In this document: in pieces, positions 20,214 through 31,141 of the stretch
Numbering within the stretch: position 1 is the first letter of the stretch
How the letters are laid out: each line of letters starts with the position of its first letter
Source: Pseudoduganella umbonata
GTDB taxonomy: Bacteria > Pseudomonadota > Gammaproteobacteria > Burkholderiales > Burkholderiaceae_D
Assembly (NCBI RefSeq): GCF_014192225.1
Contig: NZ_JACHXS010000002.1
Coordinates: 124,001 to 188,000, forward strand
Direction: 5' to 3'
Length of the DNA stretch: 64,000 nucleotides
The notes under the pieces: generated by a model
The model's database searches: none
What the model was told of the DNA's origin: nothing
The model's input: only the letters and a program-made list of their open reading frames with translations
Program-made: the position numbers and the translations under genes

Positions 20214-21233
20214 ATGCAACTCGATACCCGTGCCCAAACCCTGCTCAAAGCCCTCGTAGAGCGCTATATCGCCGACGGACAGCCCGTCGGCTCGCGCGCG
20301 CTGTCGAAGATTTCCGGCCTTGACCTGTCGCCGGCCACGATTCGCAACATCATGGCGGACCTGGAAGAGCTCGGTTATGTCGCCAGCCCGCATACCTCCG
20401 CCGGGCGCGTGCCCACGCCGCGCGGCTACCGCATCTTCGTCGACACGCTGCTGACCGTGCAGCCGATGGACGAGCGCGCCGTCGAATCCCGGCTGCGCGC
20501 GCCGTCGCAACCGCCGCAGAAGCTGATCGCCAATGCGGCGCAGATGCTGTCGTCGCTGTCCCAGTTCGCCGGCGTGGTGATGAGTCCGCGCCGTGAATCG
20601 GTGTTCCGGCAGATCGAATTCCTGCGCCTGGGCGAGAAACGGATCCTGCTGGTGATCGTCGCGCCCGGTGGCGACGTGCAGAACCGGCTGCTGCTGACGG
20701 ATGTCGACTACACGCCGTCCCAGTTGCAGCAATCGGCCAACTTCATCAACCAGCACTACAGCGGCCTCGCGTTCGACGAAGTGCGCACCCGCATGCAGGG
20801 CGAACTGCGCCAGTTGCGCGACGACATGGGCCGCCTGATGCAGGCGGCGGTGGAGGCGGGCAGCGAAGCGATGGCCGATACCGGCGACGACATGGTGATT
20901 TCCGGCGAGCGCAACCTGCTGTCGGTCAGCGACCTGTCATCGAACATGACGTCGCTGCGCCAGATGTTCGACATGTTCGAGCAGAAGACGGGACTGATGC
21001 AGTTGCTGGACGTGTCGTCGAAGGCGTCCGGCGTGCAGATCTTCATCGGCGGCGAATCGACGCTGGTGCCGCTGGACGAGATGAGCGTGGTCACGGCACC
21101 GTACCAAGCCAACGGGCGGATCGTCGGCACGCTCGGCGTGATCGGTCCGACCCGGATGGCCTATGAGCGGGTGATCCCGATCGTGGACATCACGTCGCGG
21201 CTGCTGTCGAATGCACTGAGCCAGGGTTCATGA
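20214..21233 (+). CDS. hrcA: Heat-inducible transcription repressor HrcA
   Basis: HrcA represses groE and dnaK chaperone operons by binding CIRCE elements, with activity depending on GroEL. The 339-residue protein starts with a winged-helix domain ([24 protein letters not shown]) and the highly conserved [20 protein letters not shown] segment, followed by the GAF-like dimerisation region ending with [15 protein letters not shown]. No CIRCE element or chaperone gene is present nearby, so it acts in trans here. A palindrome cluster follows its stop codon. Confidence 0.95.
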   Translation: MQLDTRAQTLLKALVERYIADGQPVGSRALSKISGLDLSPATIRNIMADLEELGYVASPHTSAGRVPTPRGYRIFVDTLLTVQPMDERAVESRLRAPSQPPQKLIANAAQMLSSLSQFAGVVMSPRRESVFRQIEFLRLGEKRILLVIVAPGGDVQNRLLLTDVDYTPSQLQQSANFINQHYSGLAFDEVRTRMQGELRQLRDDMGRLMQAAVEAGSEAMADTGDDMVISGERNLLSVSDLSSNMTSLRQMFDMFEQKTGLMQLLDVSSKASGVQIFIGGESTLVPLDEMSVVTAPYQANGRIVGTLGVIGPTRMAYERVIPIVDITSRLLSNALSQGS

Positions 21234-21262
21234 AATAAAAACGGCCCTAAAGTTGTTGGCGG

Positions 21263-21375
21263 AGGGGACTGGGCAGTGTGATGGCATGCATGCCATCACC
21301 CGCTACGCAGGCGAGGAACAGGTTCCTCGAAACCCCTGCTTCGCCCCCGGTTTTGCTTGCTTGGGGTCTGTCCCC
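21263..21375. repeat. Cluster of palindromes downstream of hrcA
   Basis: Three dyads lie within about 115 bp: a perfect 22-bp palindrome with TGATGGCATGCATGCCATCA as its core (21278-21299), an 18-bp dyad CGAGGAAC-AG-GTTCCTCG (21312-21329), and GGGGTCTGTCCCC (21363-21375), a member of the dispersed palindrome family. A related half-motif GGGGACTG is at 21263-21270. No gene is seen here. Confidence 0.75.
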
Positions 21376-21400
21376 GGTCCATAGTCGCGCCGCATGATAA

Positions 21401-21422
21401 AAACGGCCCTTGCGGGCCGTTT
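21401..21422 (-). terminator. Rho-independent terminator for fur
   Basis: Perfect 9-bp arms AAACGGCCC and GGGCCGTTT surround a TTGC loop, with a T run on the minus-strand side. It lies about 30 bp past the fur stop codon, and the stem could also serve hrcA. Confidence 0.85.
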
Positions 21423-21426
21423 GCTA

Positions 21427-21458
21427 TCAAGCGTTCAGTGCTTCAAGCGTTCAGTGCC
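21427..21458. repeat. 16-bp tandem micro-duplication at the fur stop codon
   Basis: Two copies (21427-21442 and 21443-21458, 15 of 16 identical) of TCAAGCGTTCAGTGCT include the last codons and TGA of fur (minus strand), so a second stop codon follows 16 bp downstream in another frame. Confidence 0.88.
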
Positions 21459-21879
21459 GGTGCGGGCACTTGTCTTTCGTGCAACTTCCATAGATCGCCA
21501 GCGCATGCTCGGCGATCTTGAAGCCGCGTTCAACGGCGATGCGCTGCTGGCGGGCTTCGATTTCCTCGTCGACGAATTCCTCGACGCGGCCGCAATCGAG
21601 GCACACCAGGTGGTCATGGTGGGAACCCTCGTTCAATTCGAAGATCGCCTTGCCGCTTTCAAAATGGTTGCGGTTCAACAGGCCAGCCTGTTCGAATTGC
21701 GTCAGCACGCGATAAACGGTGGCGAGACCGACGTCCATATTGTCGGCCAGCAGGATCTTGTAGACATCTTCGGCCGTCAGGTGGCGCACGGAACTGTTCT
21801 GAAAAATGTCGAGGATCTTCAGGCGCGGCAGGGTGGCCTTCAGGCCGCTGGCCTTCAGGTCGGTGGGGCTGTTACTCAT
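21451..21879 (-). CDS. fur: Ferric uptake regulator Fur
   Basis: Fur is the Fe(II)-dependent repressor of iron uptake genes. The 142-residue protein has the N-terminal winged helix ([14 protein letters not shown] and [15 protein letters not shown]), the metal-binding histidine region [18 protein letters not shown], and a C-terminal [10 protein letters not shown]. The ATG at 21879 gives the usual N-terminus; the frame runs 17 codons further upstream without conservation. It is divergent from bamE with 78 bp between them, a neighbourhood common in betaproteobacteria. No perfect Fur box is obvious in that interval. Confidence 0.95.
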   Translation of the reverse strand: MSNSPTDLKASGLKATLPRLKILDIFQNSSVRHLTAEDVYKILLADNMDVGLATVYRVLTQFEQAGLLNRNHFESGKAIFELNEGSHHDHLVCLDCGRVEEFVDEEIEARQQRIAVERGFKIAEHALAIYGSCTKDKCPHRH

Positions 21880-21957
21880 GTTCGGTGGTCGGTTTGGGCT
21901 AGAGTGCTTTATGATATAGCGTTTCGGCACTTCCGCTCAATCGATTTGAGGTCACAT

Positions 21958-22638
21958 ATGCGCGTCACCCAAGCGTCACCATCGTCTGTCCTGCCTGCTG
22001 GCTTGCCTGAAATGAATCAGCGGAAATCCCGCTTGCCCCTGTTTGCAGCAGCGGCCTGCGTGGCGCTTGCACTGGGCGGTTGTGCCGGCAAGACCGTGCT
22101 GGGACCGAAGGAGGGCGCGCAGGTGGCTCAGCAGGCGAATCCGGTCGTCGATCCGGCGCAGGGCGCGGTGACAACCAAGGCGTCGCAGATCCAGCGCTTC
22201 ATGTGGTTCTTCTCGCCATACCGCCCCGATATCCAGCAAGGCAACTTCGTCTCGAAGGAAATGCTGGGGCAGCTGAAGCCGGGCATGACGCGCGACCAGG
22301 TACGCTTCGTCATGGGCTCGCCGCTGCTGAACGACATCTTCCACGAGAACCGCTGGGACTATCCGTTCCGCTTTGCCCGCGGCGACGGCGAGTTGACGAC
22401 GAGCAGCGTGGTGCTGCATTTCGACAAGGAAGGCAAGCTGGAACGCTTCGAAGGCGGCGAACTGCCGACCGAGCGCGAGTACATTGCCCGCATCGCCGGT
22501 CCGATCAGGAAATTCCAGAAGGACGAGAAGCGCAACAGCGAAAACCAGCCGGCCGCCGCGCGCGCGCCGCTGCCGAGCGGCCAGGATTCCGGCAACCGTA
22601 ACCCGGTTGAAATCAGCACGCCGCCTTCCGGGCAGTAA
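21958..22638 (+). CDS. bamE: Outer membrane assembly lipoprotein BamE (SmpA/OmlA)
   Basis: BamE is a small lipoprotein of the BAM complex that folds outer-membrane barrels. The lipobox is LGGC; the conserved BamE core is [18 protein letters not shown] followed by [19 protein letters not shown]. The C-terminus extends about 60 residues beyond the core. Two starts are possible: the ATG at 21958 has a good GAGG six bases upstream, while the ATG at 22012 gives a more compact signal peptide ([11 protein letters not shown]) but lacks a clear ribosome site. I annotate the former. It is divergent from fur and upstream of dapB. Confidence 0.9.
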   Translation: MRVTQASPSSVLPAGLPEMNQRKSRLPLFAAAACVALALGGCAGKTVLGPKEGAQVAQQANPVVDPAQGAVTTKASQIQRFMWFFSPYRPDIQQGNFVSKEMLGQLKPGMTRDQVRFVMGSPLLNDIFHENRWDYPFRFARGDGELTTSSVVLHFDKEGKLERFEGGELPTEREYIARIAGPIRKFQKDEKRNSENQPAAARAPLPSGQDSGNRNPVEISTPPSGQ

Positions 22639-22660
22639 GCGCTCAGGCAAGCGCTCAGGC
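22637..22660. repeat. 12-bp tandem micro-duplication at the bamE stop codon
   Basis: AAGCGCTCAGGC occurs twice (22637-22648 and 22649-22660), the first copy overlapping the TAA of bamE by two bases. Degenerate GGCAAGCG pieces follow to about 22678. Confidence 0.85.
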
Positions 22661-22750
22661 AGGCGACCAGGCAAGCGATCGCGCGGGCGCCCGAGCCGGC
22701 GATCGAACGAACCCGCAAGAACAATACAAGAACAACCTCAGGATTTACAC

Positions 22751-23560
22751 ATGACCACACTGAACATCGCCATCGCCGGTGCCGGCGGCCGCATGGGCCG
22801 CATGCTGGTGGAAGCCGTGCTGAATGCGGATGACCTGCGTCTGTCCGGCGCGCTCGGCATCGCCGGCAGCGACGGCCTGGGCCAGGATGCAGCGGCGTTC
22901 CTCGGCAAGGCATCCGGCGCGATCGTCACCGCGGACCTGGCCGAAGGCCTGCGCGGCGCGGACGTGCTGATCGACTTCACCCGTCCCGAAGGCACGCTGC
23001 AGCATGCCGAATACTGCGCCGCGCACGGCATCAAGCTGGTGATCGGCACCACCGGCTTCGACGATGCGGGCAAGGCCGCGCTGAAGGCCGCCGCCGAAAA
23101 GACGGCGATCGTGTTCGCGCCGAACATGAGCGTGGGCGTCAACGTCACGCTGAAGCTGCTGGAACTGGCCGCGAAAAGCCTCTCCACCGGCTACGACATC
23201 GAAATCATCGAGGCGCACCATCGCCACAAGGTCGATGCGCCGTCCGGCACCGCGCTGAAGATGGGCGAGGTGATCGCCGACGCACTGGGCCGCGACCTGA
23301 AGGAATGCGCCGTGTACGGCCGCGAAGGCGTGACCGGCGAACGCGATCCGTCGACGATCGGCTTTGCCACCATCCGTGGCGGCGACATCATCGGCGACCA
23401 CACCGTGCTGTTCGCCGGCACGGGCGAACGCATCGAGATCAGCCACAAGTCCAGCAGCCGCGCCGGCTATGCGCAAGGCTCGCTGCGCGCGTCGCGCTTC
23501 CTGGCCGACAAGGCGACCGGGCTGTTCGACATGTACGACGTGCTGGGCCTGAACACCTGA
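22751..23560 (+). CDS. dapB: 4-hydroxy-tetrahydrodipicolinate reductase
   Basis: DapB makes tetrahydrodipicolinate for lysine and diaminopimelate synthesis, feeding peptidoglycan. The 269-residue protein has the N-terminal nucleotide-binding motif [22 protein letters not shown], and the active-site signature [18 protein letters not shown]. The frame is open upstream into bamE, but the ATG at 22751 begins directly at the conserved N-terminus. It is likely cotranscribed with bamE (112 bp gap containing short repeats). Confidence 0.96.
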   Translation: MTTLNIAIAGAGGRMGRMLVEAVLNADDLRLSGALGIAGSDGLGQDAAAFLGKASGAIVTADLAEGLRGADVLIDFTRPEGTLQHAEYCAAHGIKLVIGTTGFDDAGKAALKAAAEKTAIVFAPNMSVGVNVTLKLLELAAKSLSTGYDIEIIEAHHRHKVDAPSGTALKMGEVIADALGRDLKECAVYGREGVTGERDPSTIGFATIRGGDIIGDHTVLFAGTGERIEISHKSSSRAGYAQGSLRASRFLADKATGLFDMYDVLGLNT

Positions 23561-23574
23561 TGCCGTGTGACTGA

Positions 23575-24243
23575 ATGGAGCACTTCACGTTCGCGGGGTA
23601 TTGGGAACGGGGCGACGCGATCAGCCACGCGATCGCCTGGCTGCTGCTGGCGATGTCGCTGGCGAGCTGGTTCTTCATCCTGTCGAAAGGGGTGATGGCA
23701 TGGCGGGTGCGGCGCAGCGCGCACGTGGTGCAGCGGTTCTGGAATGCGCCCACGCTGGCCGATGGCGTAGCCGTGGTATCGGCGGGCGACCCGGAAGGCA
23801 TCTACCTGGCGCTGGCCGAGCAGGGCGCGGTACCGGCACTGCATGGCAGGAGTGAAGGAAAAGCCGGCTCGCTCGGCACGTCGGTGGGCCGTTCCGAGCA
23901 GGTCACGCGGCTGTTGCGCGATGCGATCCACCGCTCCACCGTGCGGCTGGAATCGGGCCTGACGCTGCTGGCGTCGATCGCGTCGACCGCCCCGTTCGTC
24001 GGCCTGCTGGGCACCGTGTGGGGCATCTACCATGCGCTGGCGGCCGTGTCGTCGTCCGGCAGCGTGGAAATCGACAAGGTCGCCGGCCCGGTCGGCGAAG
24101 CGCTGATCATGACGGGCGTGGGCCTGATGGTGGCGATTCCCGCGGTGCTGGCCTATAACGGCTTCAATCGGATCAACCGCCTGACGCTCTCCGAGCTCGA
24201 CGCGTTCGCCCACGATCTGCATGCCTACCTGACCAGGGAATAG
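23575..24243 (+). CDS. exbB: MotA/TolQ/ExbB-family proton channel protein
   Basis: This 222-residue inner-membrane protein forms the proton channel that powers TonB (or TolA). One membrane segment lies near residues 18-37 (WLLLAMSLASWFFILSK) and two more near 133-160 (STAPFVGLLGTVWGIYHAL) and 176-200. The conserved GLLGTVWGIYHAL motif of the family is present. It begins 14 bp after dapB and is followed by exbD, so these two work together. The TonB receptors at 13.5 and 61.2 kb are plausible clients. TolQ cannot be excluded, but no tol-pal genes are here. Confidence 0.88.
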   Translation: MEHFTFAGYWERGDAISHAIAWLLLAMSLASWFFILSKGVMAWRVRRSAHVVQRFWNAPTLADGVAVVSAGDPEGIYLALAEQGAVPALHGRSEGKAGSLGTSVGRSEQVTRLLRDAIHRSTVRLESGLTLLASIASTAPFVGLLGTVWGIYHALAAVSSSGSVEIDKVAGPVGEALIMTGVGLMVAIPAVLAYNGFNRINRLTLSELDAFAHDLHAYLTRE

Positions 24244-24249
24244 CACAGC

Positions 24250-24672
24250 ATGGCTTTCGGCGCTTTCAACCATCACCGGCAAAAAGAGTCGATGGCCGAC
24301 ATCAACGTCACGCCGATGGTGGACGTGATGCTGGTGCTGCTGGTGATCTTCATCCTGTCCGCGCCGATGTTTACGCACGCGGTGAAACTCGACCTGCCGA
24401 AGGCGCAGGCGGCCAATGCGCCGCAACCGCCCGATGCCGTGCACATCTCGATCGATGCCGAAGGCACCGTCTACTGGAACGACGAAGCGGTCAAGCCCGC
24501 CGAACTGCAGCCGCGCCTGGCCTCGGCCGCGCGGCGCGATCCGCAACCCGAACTGCAATTGCGCGCCGACCGCGCCACCCGCTACGAAGCGGTGGCGCAA
24601 CTGATGGCGGCGGCGCAGCAGGAAGGCTTGACGAAGCTGGTCTTCGTCACCGACCCGAAGGAAAACAAATAA
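24250..24672 (+). CDS. exbD: ExbD/TolR-family biopolymer transport protein
   Basis: This is the 140-residue partner of ExbB, with one transmembrane helix and a periplasmic domain. The signature DINVTPMVDVMLVLLVIFIL at about residues 18-37 contains the essential proton-carrying Asp of the family. It starts 6 bp after exbB and its stop codon shares one base with the start of the next gene, so all three are probably translated as a unit. Confidence 0.9.
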   Translation: MAFGAFNHHRQKESMADINVTPMVDVMLVLLVIFILSAPMFTHAVKLDLPKAQAANAPQPPDAVHISIDAEGTVYWNDEAVKPAELQPRLASAARRDPQPELQLRADRATRYEAVAQLMAAAQQEGLTKLVFVTDPKENK

Positions 24673-24998
24673 TGGCGACTGCCACCCTGGATGGCGCGGC
24701 GATCCGCGACGAAGCAAGTTTTCATGCCGCCAGCCGCGCGGCATTCGGTTTCAACGACCACGTGGCCGCCACGATGGATTCGTGGATCGATGCGCTGTCC
24801 TACCTGCGCGACGACGAGGGCATGACGAAGTTCCGGCTCAAGCCGAACGAGGTGCTGGAGATCGTCGTCGCGAACGCCGCCGCGATGAAGGCTGCGGTGC
24901 CGGATCTGCTCGATGAGATCGCGTTCTGCATCGGCGGCATCAACGAGCGCTACGAGGACTATGGCGAGAAGCCGGCGCTGAAGCTGGTGCTGAAGTAA
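24672..24998 (+). CDS. Barstar-like protein
   Basis: The 108-residue protein looks like the barstar (barnase inhibitor) family: it opens with the LDGAAIRDEASFHAASRAAFGF pattern, corresponding to the strand-helix start of barstar, and the FNDHVAATMDSWIDALSYL helix sits where barstar contacts the nuclease active site. No barnase-type RNase gene is next to it. The ATG overlaps the exbD stop by 1 bp, giving tight coupling to exbBD, which is odd for an inhibitor. It may be a housekeeping member of the family rather than an immunity protein. The fold assignment is by pattern recognition. Confidence 0.7.
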   Translation: MATATLDGAAIRDEASFHAASRAAFGFNDHVAATMDSWIDALSYLRDDEGMTKFRLKPNEVLEIVVANAAAMKAAVPDLLDEIAFCIGGINERYEDYGEKPALKLVLK

Positions 24999-25005
24999 GG
25001 CCCCG

Positions 25006-25033
25006 CTGCCGGGCACCCGCGGGTGCCCGGCAG
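25006..25033. terminator. Perfect 28-bp palindrome between convergent genes
   Basis: Perfect 13-bp GC-rich arms (CTGCCGGGCACCC and complement) with a 2-nt centre sit between the barstar-like gene (+) and map (-). No strong T tract is present, but the position fits a bidirectional terminator. Confidence 0.75.
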
Positions 25034-25052
25034 GGTGTCGATCGACGATCGC

Positions 25053-25844
25053 CTACAGCGCCTTTTCTCCCGGCGCCAGCGTCAGCACGTCGAATCCGGT
25101 GGCCGTCACGGTGACCATGTGCTCCCACTGCGCGGACAGCGAGCGGTCCGCGGTCACCACGGTCCAGCCGTCCGGCAGCGCGCGGGTCTGGTGCTTGCCG
25201 GCGTTGATCATCGGCTCGATCGTGAAGATCATGCCCGGTTCCAGCTTCAGTCCCATGCCGGGGCGGCCATAATGCAGTACCTGCGGATCCTCGTGGTACA
25301 CCATGCCGATGCCGTGGCCGCAGTAGTCGCGCACCACCGAGTAGCCGGCGTTTTCGGCCACCACCTGGATCGCATGGCCCACGTCGCCCATCGTCGCGCC
25401 CGGCTTCACGGCACGGATGCCGGCCCACATGGCGTCATACGTCACTTCGCATAGCTTCCTGGCCGCCTTGCCCGGGTTGCCGACGTAGTACATGCGGCTG
25501 GTGTCGCCGAACCAGCCATCCTTGATCACGGCCACGTCGATGTTGATGATGTCGCCATCCTTCAGCACTTTCTTCGGCGAGGGGATGCCATGGCAAACCA
25601 CCTCGTTGACGGAAGTGCAGACGGTCTTCGTGAAGCCGGCATAGCCCACGTTGGCCGGGATGACCTGCAGCACGTTGACGATGTACTCGTTGCACAGCTT
25701 GTCCAGGTCCTCGGTGGTCACGCCCGGCTTCACGTACGGGCCGATCATCGTCAGCACGTCCGCCGCCAGCTGGCCGGCGATGCGGGAAAGTTCGACCTGC
25801 TCCGGCGACTTGATCAGGATGGCATTGTTGTTCTTCTTACGCAT
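25053..25844 (-). CDS. map: Type I methionine aminopeptidase
   Basis: The enzyme removes the initiator methionine from nascent proteins. The 263-residue protein carries the dinuclear metal ligands in order: the two Asp of IDVAVIKDGWFGDTSRM, the His of CGHGIGMVYHEDP, the Glu of EPMINAG, and the Glu of WEHMVTVTATGFDVLT. It lacks the rpsB neighbour usual for the housekeeping map of proteobacteria. Instead its start overlaps the end of a ParD-like antitoxin gene by 8 bp, so it is the second gene of a two-gene operon under the palindromic promoter at 26.1 kb. It could be an accessory map copy. Confidence 0.93.
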   Translation of the reverse strand: MRKKNNNAILIKSPEQVELSRIAGQLAADVLTMIGPYVKPGVTTEDLDKLCNEYIVNVLQVIPANVGYAGFTKTVCTSVNEVVCHGIPSPKKVLKDGDIINIDVAVIKDGWFGDTSRMYYVGNPGKAARKLCEVTYDAMWAGIRAVKPGATMGDVGHAIQVVAENAGYSVVRDYCGHGIGMVYHEDPQVLHYGRPGMGLKLEPGMIFTIEPMINAGKHQTRALPDGWTVVTADRSLSAQWEHMVTVTATGFDVLTLAPGEKAL

Positions 25845-26070
25845 CGTGCAACGCCTCCCCTTTCACGGGTGTCAGGCGCAGCGGACCCTGGCCGGTGTCG
25901 CCGCGCAGCAGCAGCTGGCACAGTTCGCTGTAGTTCAGGTCGGGATTGGTTTCGGCCAGCAGGCCGATGCGGAGCCAGTGCTCGGCCTGCGCATTGATCG
26001 AGCGGCTCAGCGCGCCGCTGGCGATGCGCAGGTTCTCATGCATCTGGTCGGAGATTTTGACGATACCCAT
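25837..26070 (-). CDS. ParD-like antitoxin-family protein
   Basis: The 77-residue protein resembles the ParD-like family of type II antitoxins: a short N-terminal strand (MGIVKISDQMHENL) then helices with SRSINAQAEHWLRIG, the ribbon-helix-helix pattern, and a tail without known domain. No ParE, RelE or other toxin is adjacent; the only downstream partner is map, overlapping by 8 bp. The start has AAGGA five bases upstream. The promoter directly upstream holds two perfect inverted repeats that such an RHH protein could bind for autoregulation (inference). Confidence 0.75.
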   Translation of the reverse strand: MGIVKISDQMHENLRIASGALSRSINAQAEHWLRIGLLAETNPDLNYSELCQLLLRGDTGQGPLRLTPVKGEALHDA

Positions 26071-26078
26071 ATTGTCCT

Positions 26079-26159
26079 TAATATACGTTCTATATATGGA
26101 GCGTATATTACCACAACTTGGGCGTGCGATATACGTTTCGTATATTGAACGTATATCGC
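26079..26159. promoter_or_regulatory. Double palindromic operator/promoter of the parD-like/map operon
   Basis: Two perfect dyads lie immediately upstream of the antitoxin gene. The proximal one has TAATATACG (26079-26087) paired with CGTATATTA (26102-26110). The distal one has GCGATATACGTT (26126-26137) paired with AACGTATATCGC (26148-26159). The half-site ATACG/CGTAT also occurs in the distal spacer, giving five copies in about 80 bp of otherwise GC-rich DNA. Multiple half-sites are typical of RHH antitoxin operators. Confidence 0.75.
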
Positions 26160-26179
26160 AGTCTGCAGCGATCGCCCGG

Positions 26180-26545
26180 TCAGCGCACCGCTTGCGGATC
26201 GAAATGCGGGTTGTAGATCAGCCCGAGCACATTGCCGAACGGATCGGCCAGTTCGGCCACCTTGATGCCTTCACCCACGTCCTGGATCGCCGAATGCGTC
26301 GTGGCGCCCAGCGCGGTGATGCGTTCCACTTCGGCGTCGATATCGTCCACGCCCCAATAAGCCTGTGTACCGGCCTTGCCCGGTTCGCCATCCGGCGTCA
26401 GTCCCAGCTCGAAGCCGCCGATCGCATAGCCCACGTAGAACGGCTGGTCGAAATAGGGCGCGGTACCGAACACCTCGGTGTACCAGGCTTTCGCGGCGGG
26501 CAGGTCGTTGACGGGATAGATGGCGGTGCGCAGTCCGTTGATCAT
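26180..26545 (-). CDS. VOC-family protein (glyoxalase/bleomycin-resistance fold)
   Basis: The 121-residue protein forms one VOC module: LRTAIYPVNDLPAAKAWYTEVFG, FDQPFYVGYAIGGFELGL, and a C-terminal ELADPFGNVLGLIYNPHF. The family includes lyases, dioxygenases and resistance proteins, and the reaction cannot be told from sequence. It lies 73 bp downstream of an AraC-type regulator on the same strand, which may control it. Confidence 0.85.
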   Translation of the reverse strand: MINGLRTAIYPVNDLPAAKAWYTEVFGTAPYFDQPFYVGYAIGGFELGLTPDGEPGKAGTQAYWGVDDIDAEVERITALGATTHSAIQDVGEGIKVAELADPFGNVLGLIYNPHFDPQAVR

Positions 26546-26618
26546 GCTGGTCTCCTGGAGTGGTTGATTCCCGCATCATGCCATCGGCCGCGCGCAGGGG
26601 GATTGGAAAAATGGAAGG

Positions 26619-27383
26619 TCAGAAGGCGCCCGGCGTGCGCTCGGCGAAATCGCGAAAGTCCCGGATCAGGTGCGACTGGTCGAAATAGCCGCATTCGGCA
26701 GCCAGTGCCGCCAGGTCGCCGGCGCGCCGCGCATCGCGCAGCAGTGCCAGCGCGCGGCGGAACCGGCAAATCCGCGCAAACAGTTTGGGCGCGATGCCCA
26801 CCTGCTGGCGAAATTGCAGGGTGAGATGCTGGCGCGAGACGCCCAGGGTGTCCGCCAGCGCGTCGACGGACACCGCTCCGTTGGCCGCTTCGATCGCCGC
26901 CACGGCGCGCATTCCAAGGGGAGCTGCGCGCGCGGCGTCCGATGCGGCCTCCATGGCGGCGAGCCGGCCCAGCAGGGTAGTCTCGATGAGCCGCAGCCGC
27001 TGCGCGTCGGACAGGTCATCGGTCCACAGCGCGTCATCGAGCCGGCCTGCCGGGGAGCGGCCCCACAGGTCGGCCAGTCCGGCGCGGGTATCCGTCAACG
27101 GGTGCAGCGGCATGCCGAGGAACAATCCGGCCGCGCCGGGCTTGAACCGCACGGCCACCGTGCGCACCGGCCGGGCCGCCGGCACCGTGAACGAGGCGCT
27201 CATCATGCCCACGGCATAAGCCTGGCGGCCATCGTCCTGCCACAGGATGTCCACGCAGTTGTCCGGCAGTACCCGGTGCACGTGCGCCGCCGCGGCTGCC
27301 ATCGGCGCCGTCACGCGCGCCGTCCACAGGCATGCGACATGCGCCCGCAGCGCTGGATGAGGTGGATATTCCCGGTAAATCAT
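26619..27383 (-). CDS. AraC-family transcriptional regulator
   Basis: The 254-residue regulator has an N-terminal effector domain opening with REYPPHPALRAHVACLWTAR, common to a large AraC subgroup, and a C-terminal double helix-turn-helix: VDALADTLGVSRQHLTLQFRQQVG then ALAAECGYFDQSHLIRDFRDF. It likely controls itself or the VOC gene downstream. About 120 bp separates it from the glycosyltransferase gene upstream, with a hairpin at 27438-27462 but no T tract. Confidence 0.88.
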   Translation of the reverse strand: MIYREYPPHPALRAHVACLWTARVTAPMAAAAAHVHRVLPDNCVDILWQDDGRQAYAVGMMSASFTVPAARPVRTVAVRFKPGAAGLFLGMPLHPLTDTRAGLADLWGRSPAGRLDDALWTDDLSDAQRLRLIETTLLGRLAAMEAASDAARAAPLGMRAVAAIEAANGAVSVDALADTLGVSRQHLTLQFRQQVGIAPKLFARICRFRRALALLRDARRAGDLAALAAECGYFDQSHLIRDFRDFAERTPGAF

Positions 27384-27504
27384 ATGGCAGCGACTTTAAC
27401 GGAAAAGTTCCGCTGCGGCACGTGACGGATGGCGACGGCGCCGGAAATAGCGAAACCGGCGCGCCGCGAGAGCGGGACGCCGGTTTTCCAGGAACAGGGA
27501 GCGC

Positions 27505-28248
27505 TCAGCGCTTTGCTGTCATTTCCTTGATGAACAGCCAGAAGAAGGCCATGTCGTCGATGAAATAGCGGCGGAACATGCGGCGCGGTTCCTGCAGGAA
27601 GCGATAGAACCATTCAAGGCCGTTGCGCTGCATCCAGACGGGAGCGCGCTTCACCCTGCCGATGCTGACGTCGAACGTGCCGCCCACGCCCATCGCGAAC
27701 GGGATCTTCATTTCGGCCTGGTAGCGGCCGAGGAATTGTTCCTTCTTCGGGGAGCTGATCGCCACGAACAGCAGGTCGGCGCGGCTGTCGCGGATCTGTT
27801 CGACGACCTGGCGCTCTTCTTCCTCGCCCTTCCAGTAGCCGTTGCGGTAGCCGGCCAGCTCCAGGCGCGGGTACTTGCGCTGGTAGGTCGTGGCCACCGC
27901 GCTCACGACTTCCTCGCGGGCGCCGAGCAGGAACACGCGCCAGCCTTTTTCACCGGCGCGGCGCATCAGGGCTTCGAACAGGTCGACACCGGCAACGCGT
28001 TCCTTCAGCGGCTTGCCGAGCAGCCGCGATGCCCAGACGACGGGCATGCCGTCGACGTTGACCAGGGCACAATCGTTGATGATCTTGCGCAGCTGGGAAT
28101 CCCGGCTGGCCTTGACGAGCTTGTCGACGTTGACCACCACGTGCTGGTGTGGCGTGCCGTCGATAATGAATTCTTCGACTTTCTGCAGAGTTTCTTCCAT
28201 TGTCAGGTTATCAACCTGGCAACCCATTAACGAGATTCGTTCAGTCAT
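27505..28248 (-). CDS. WecG/TagA/CpsF-family glycosyltransferase
   Basis: The 247-residue GT26-family enzyme transfers an N-acetylmannosamine-type sugar to a lipid-linked acceptor in surface polysaccharide or exopolysaccharide synthesis. Family motifs are VVVNVDKLVKASRD, LVNVDGMPVVWASRLLG, VAISSPKKEQFL, and the VGGTFDVSIGRVKRAP segment ending with LEWFYRFLQEPRRM. No other polysaccharide genes are beside it, so the product is unknown. It is divergent from leuS. Confidence 0.88.
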   Translation of the reverse strand: MTERISLMGCQVDNLTMEETLQKVEEFIIDGTPHQHVVVNVDKLVKASRDSQLRKIINDCALVNVDGMPVVWASRLLGKPLKERVAGVDLFEALMRRAGEKGWRVFLLGAREEVVSAVATTYQRKYPRLELAGYRNGYWKGEEEERQVVEQIRDSRADLLFVAISSPKKEQFLGRYQAEMKIPFAMGVGGTFDVSIGRVKRAPVWMQRNGLEWFYRFLQEPRRMFRRYFIDDMAFFWLFIKEMTAKR

Positions 28249-28432
28249 ACAAGATGGCCTTTGCTGGTGTGGTTACCCGCGTTCGACGCCGCCGTTGCAG
28301 GAAGTCTGGGACGGGTGGTCCTATTTGGAAGAGCGGCCAGTATAAAATAAACATGCTTTATATGCAATGCGCGCACGATTGGACGGGACCGTACGGAGCG
28401 GGTGGCGGCCGGTGAGGCTGCTGTTGCCAGGC

Positions 28433-31136
<2,704 letters not shown>

Positions 31137-31141
31137 AACAT

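Noticed and set aside
21880-21957. A Fur box between fur and bamE
   Set aside because: The interval is AT-containing but no match close to the GATAATGATAATCATTATC consensus was found by eye.
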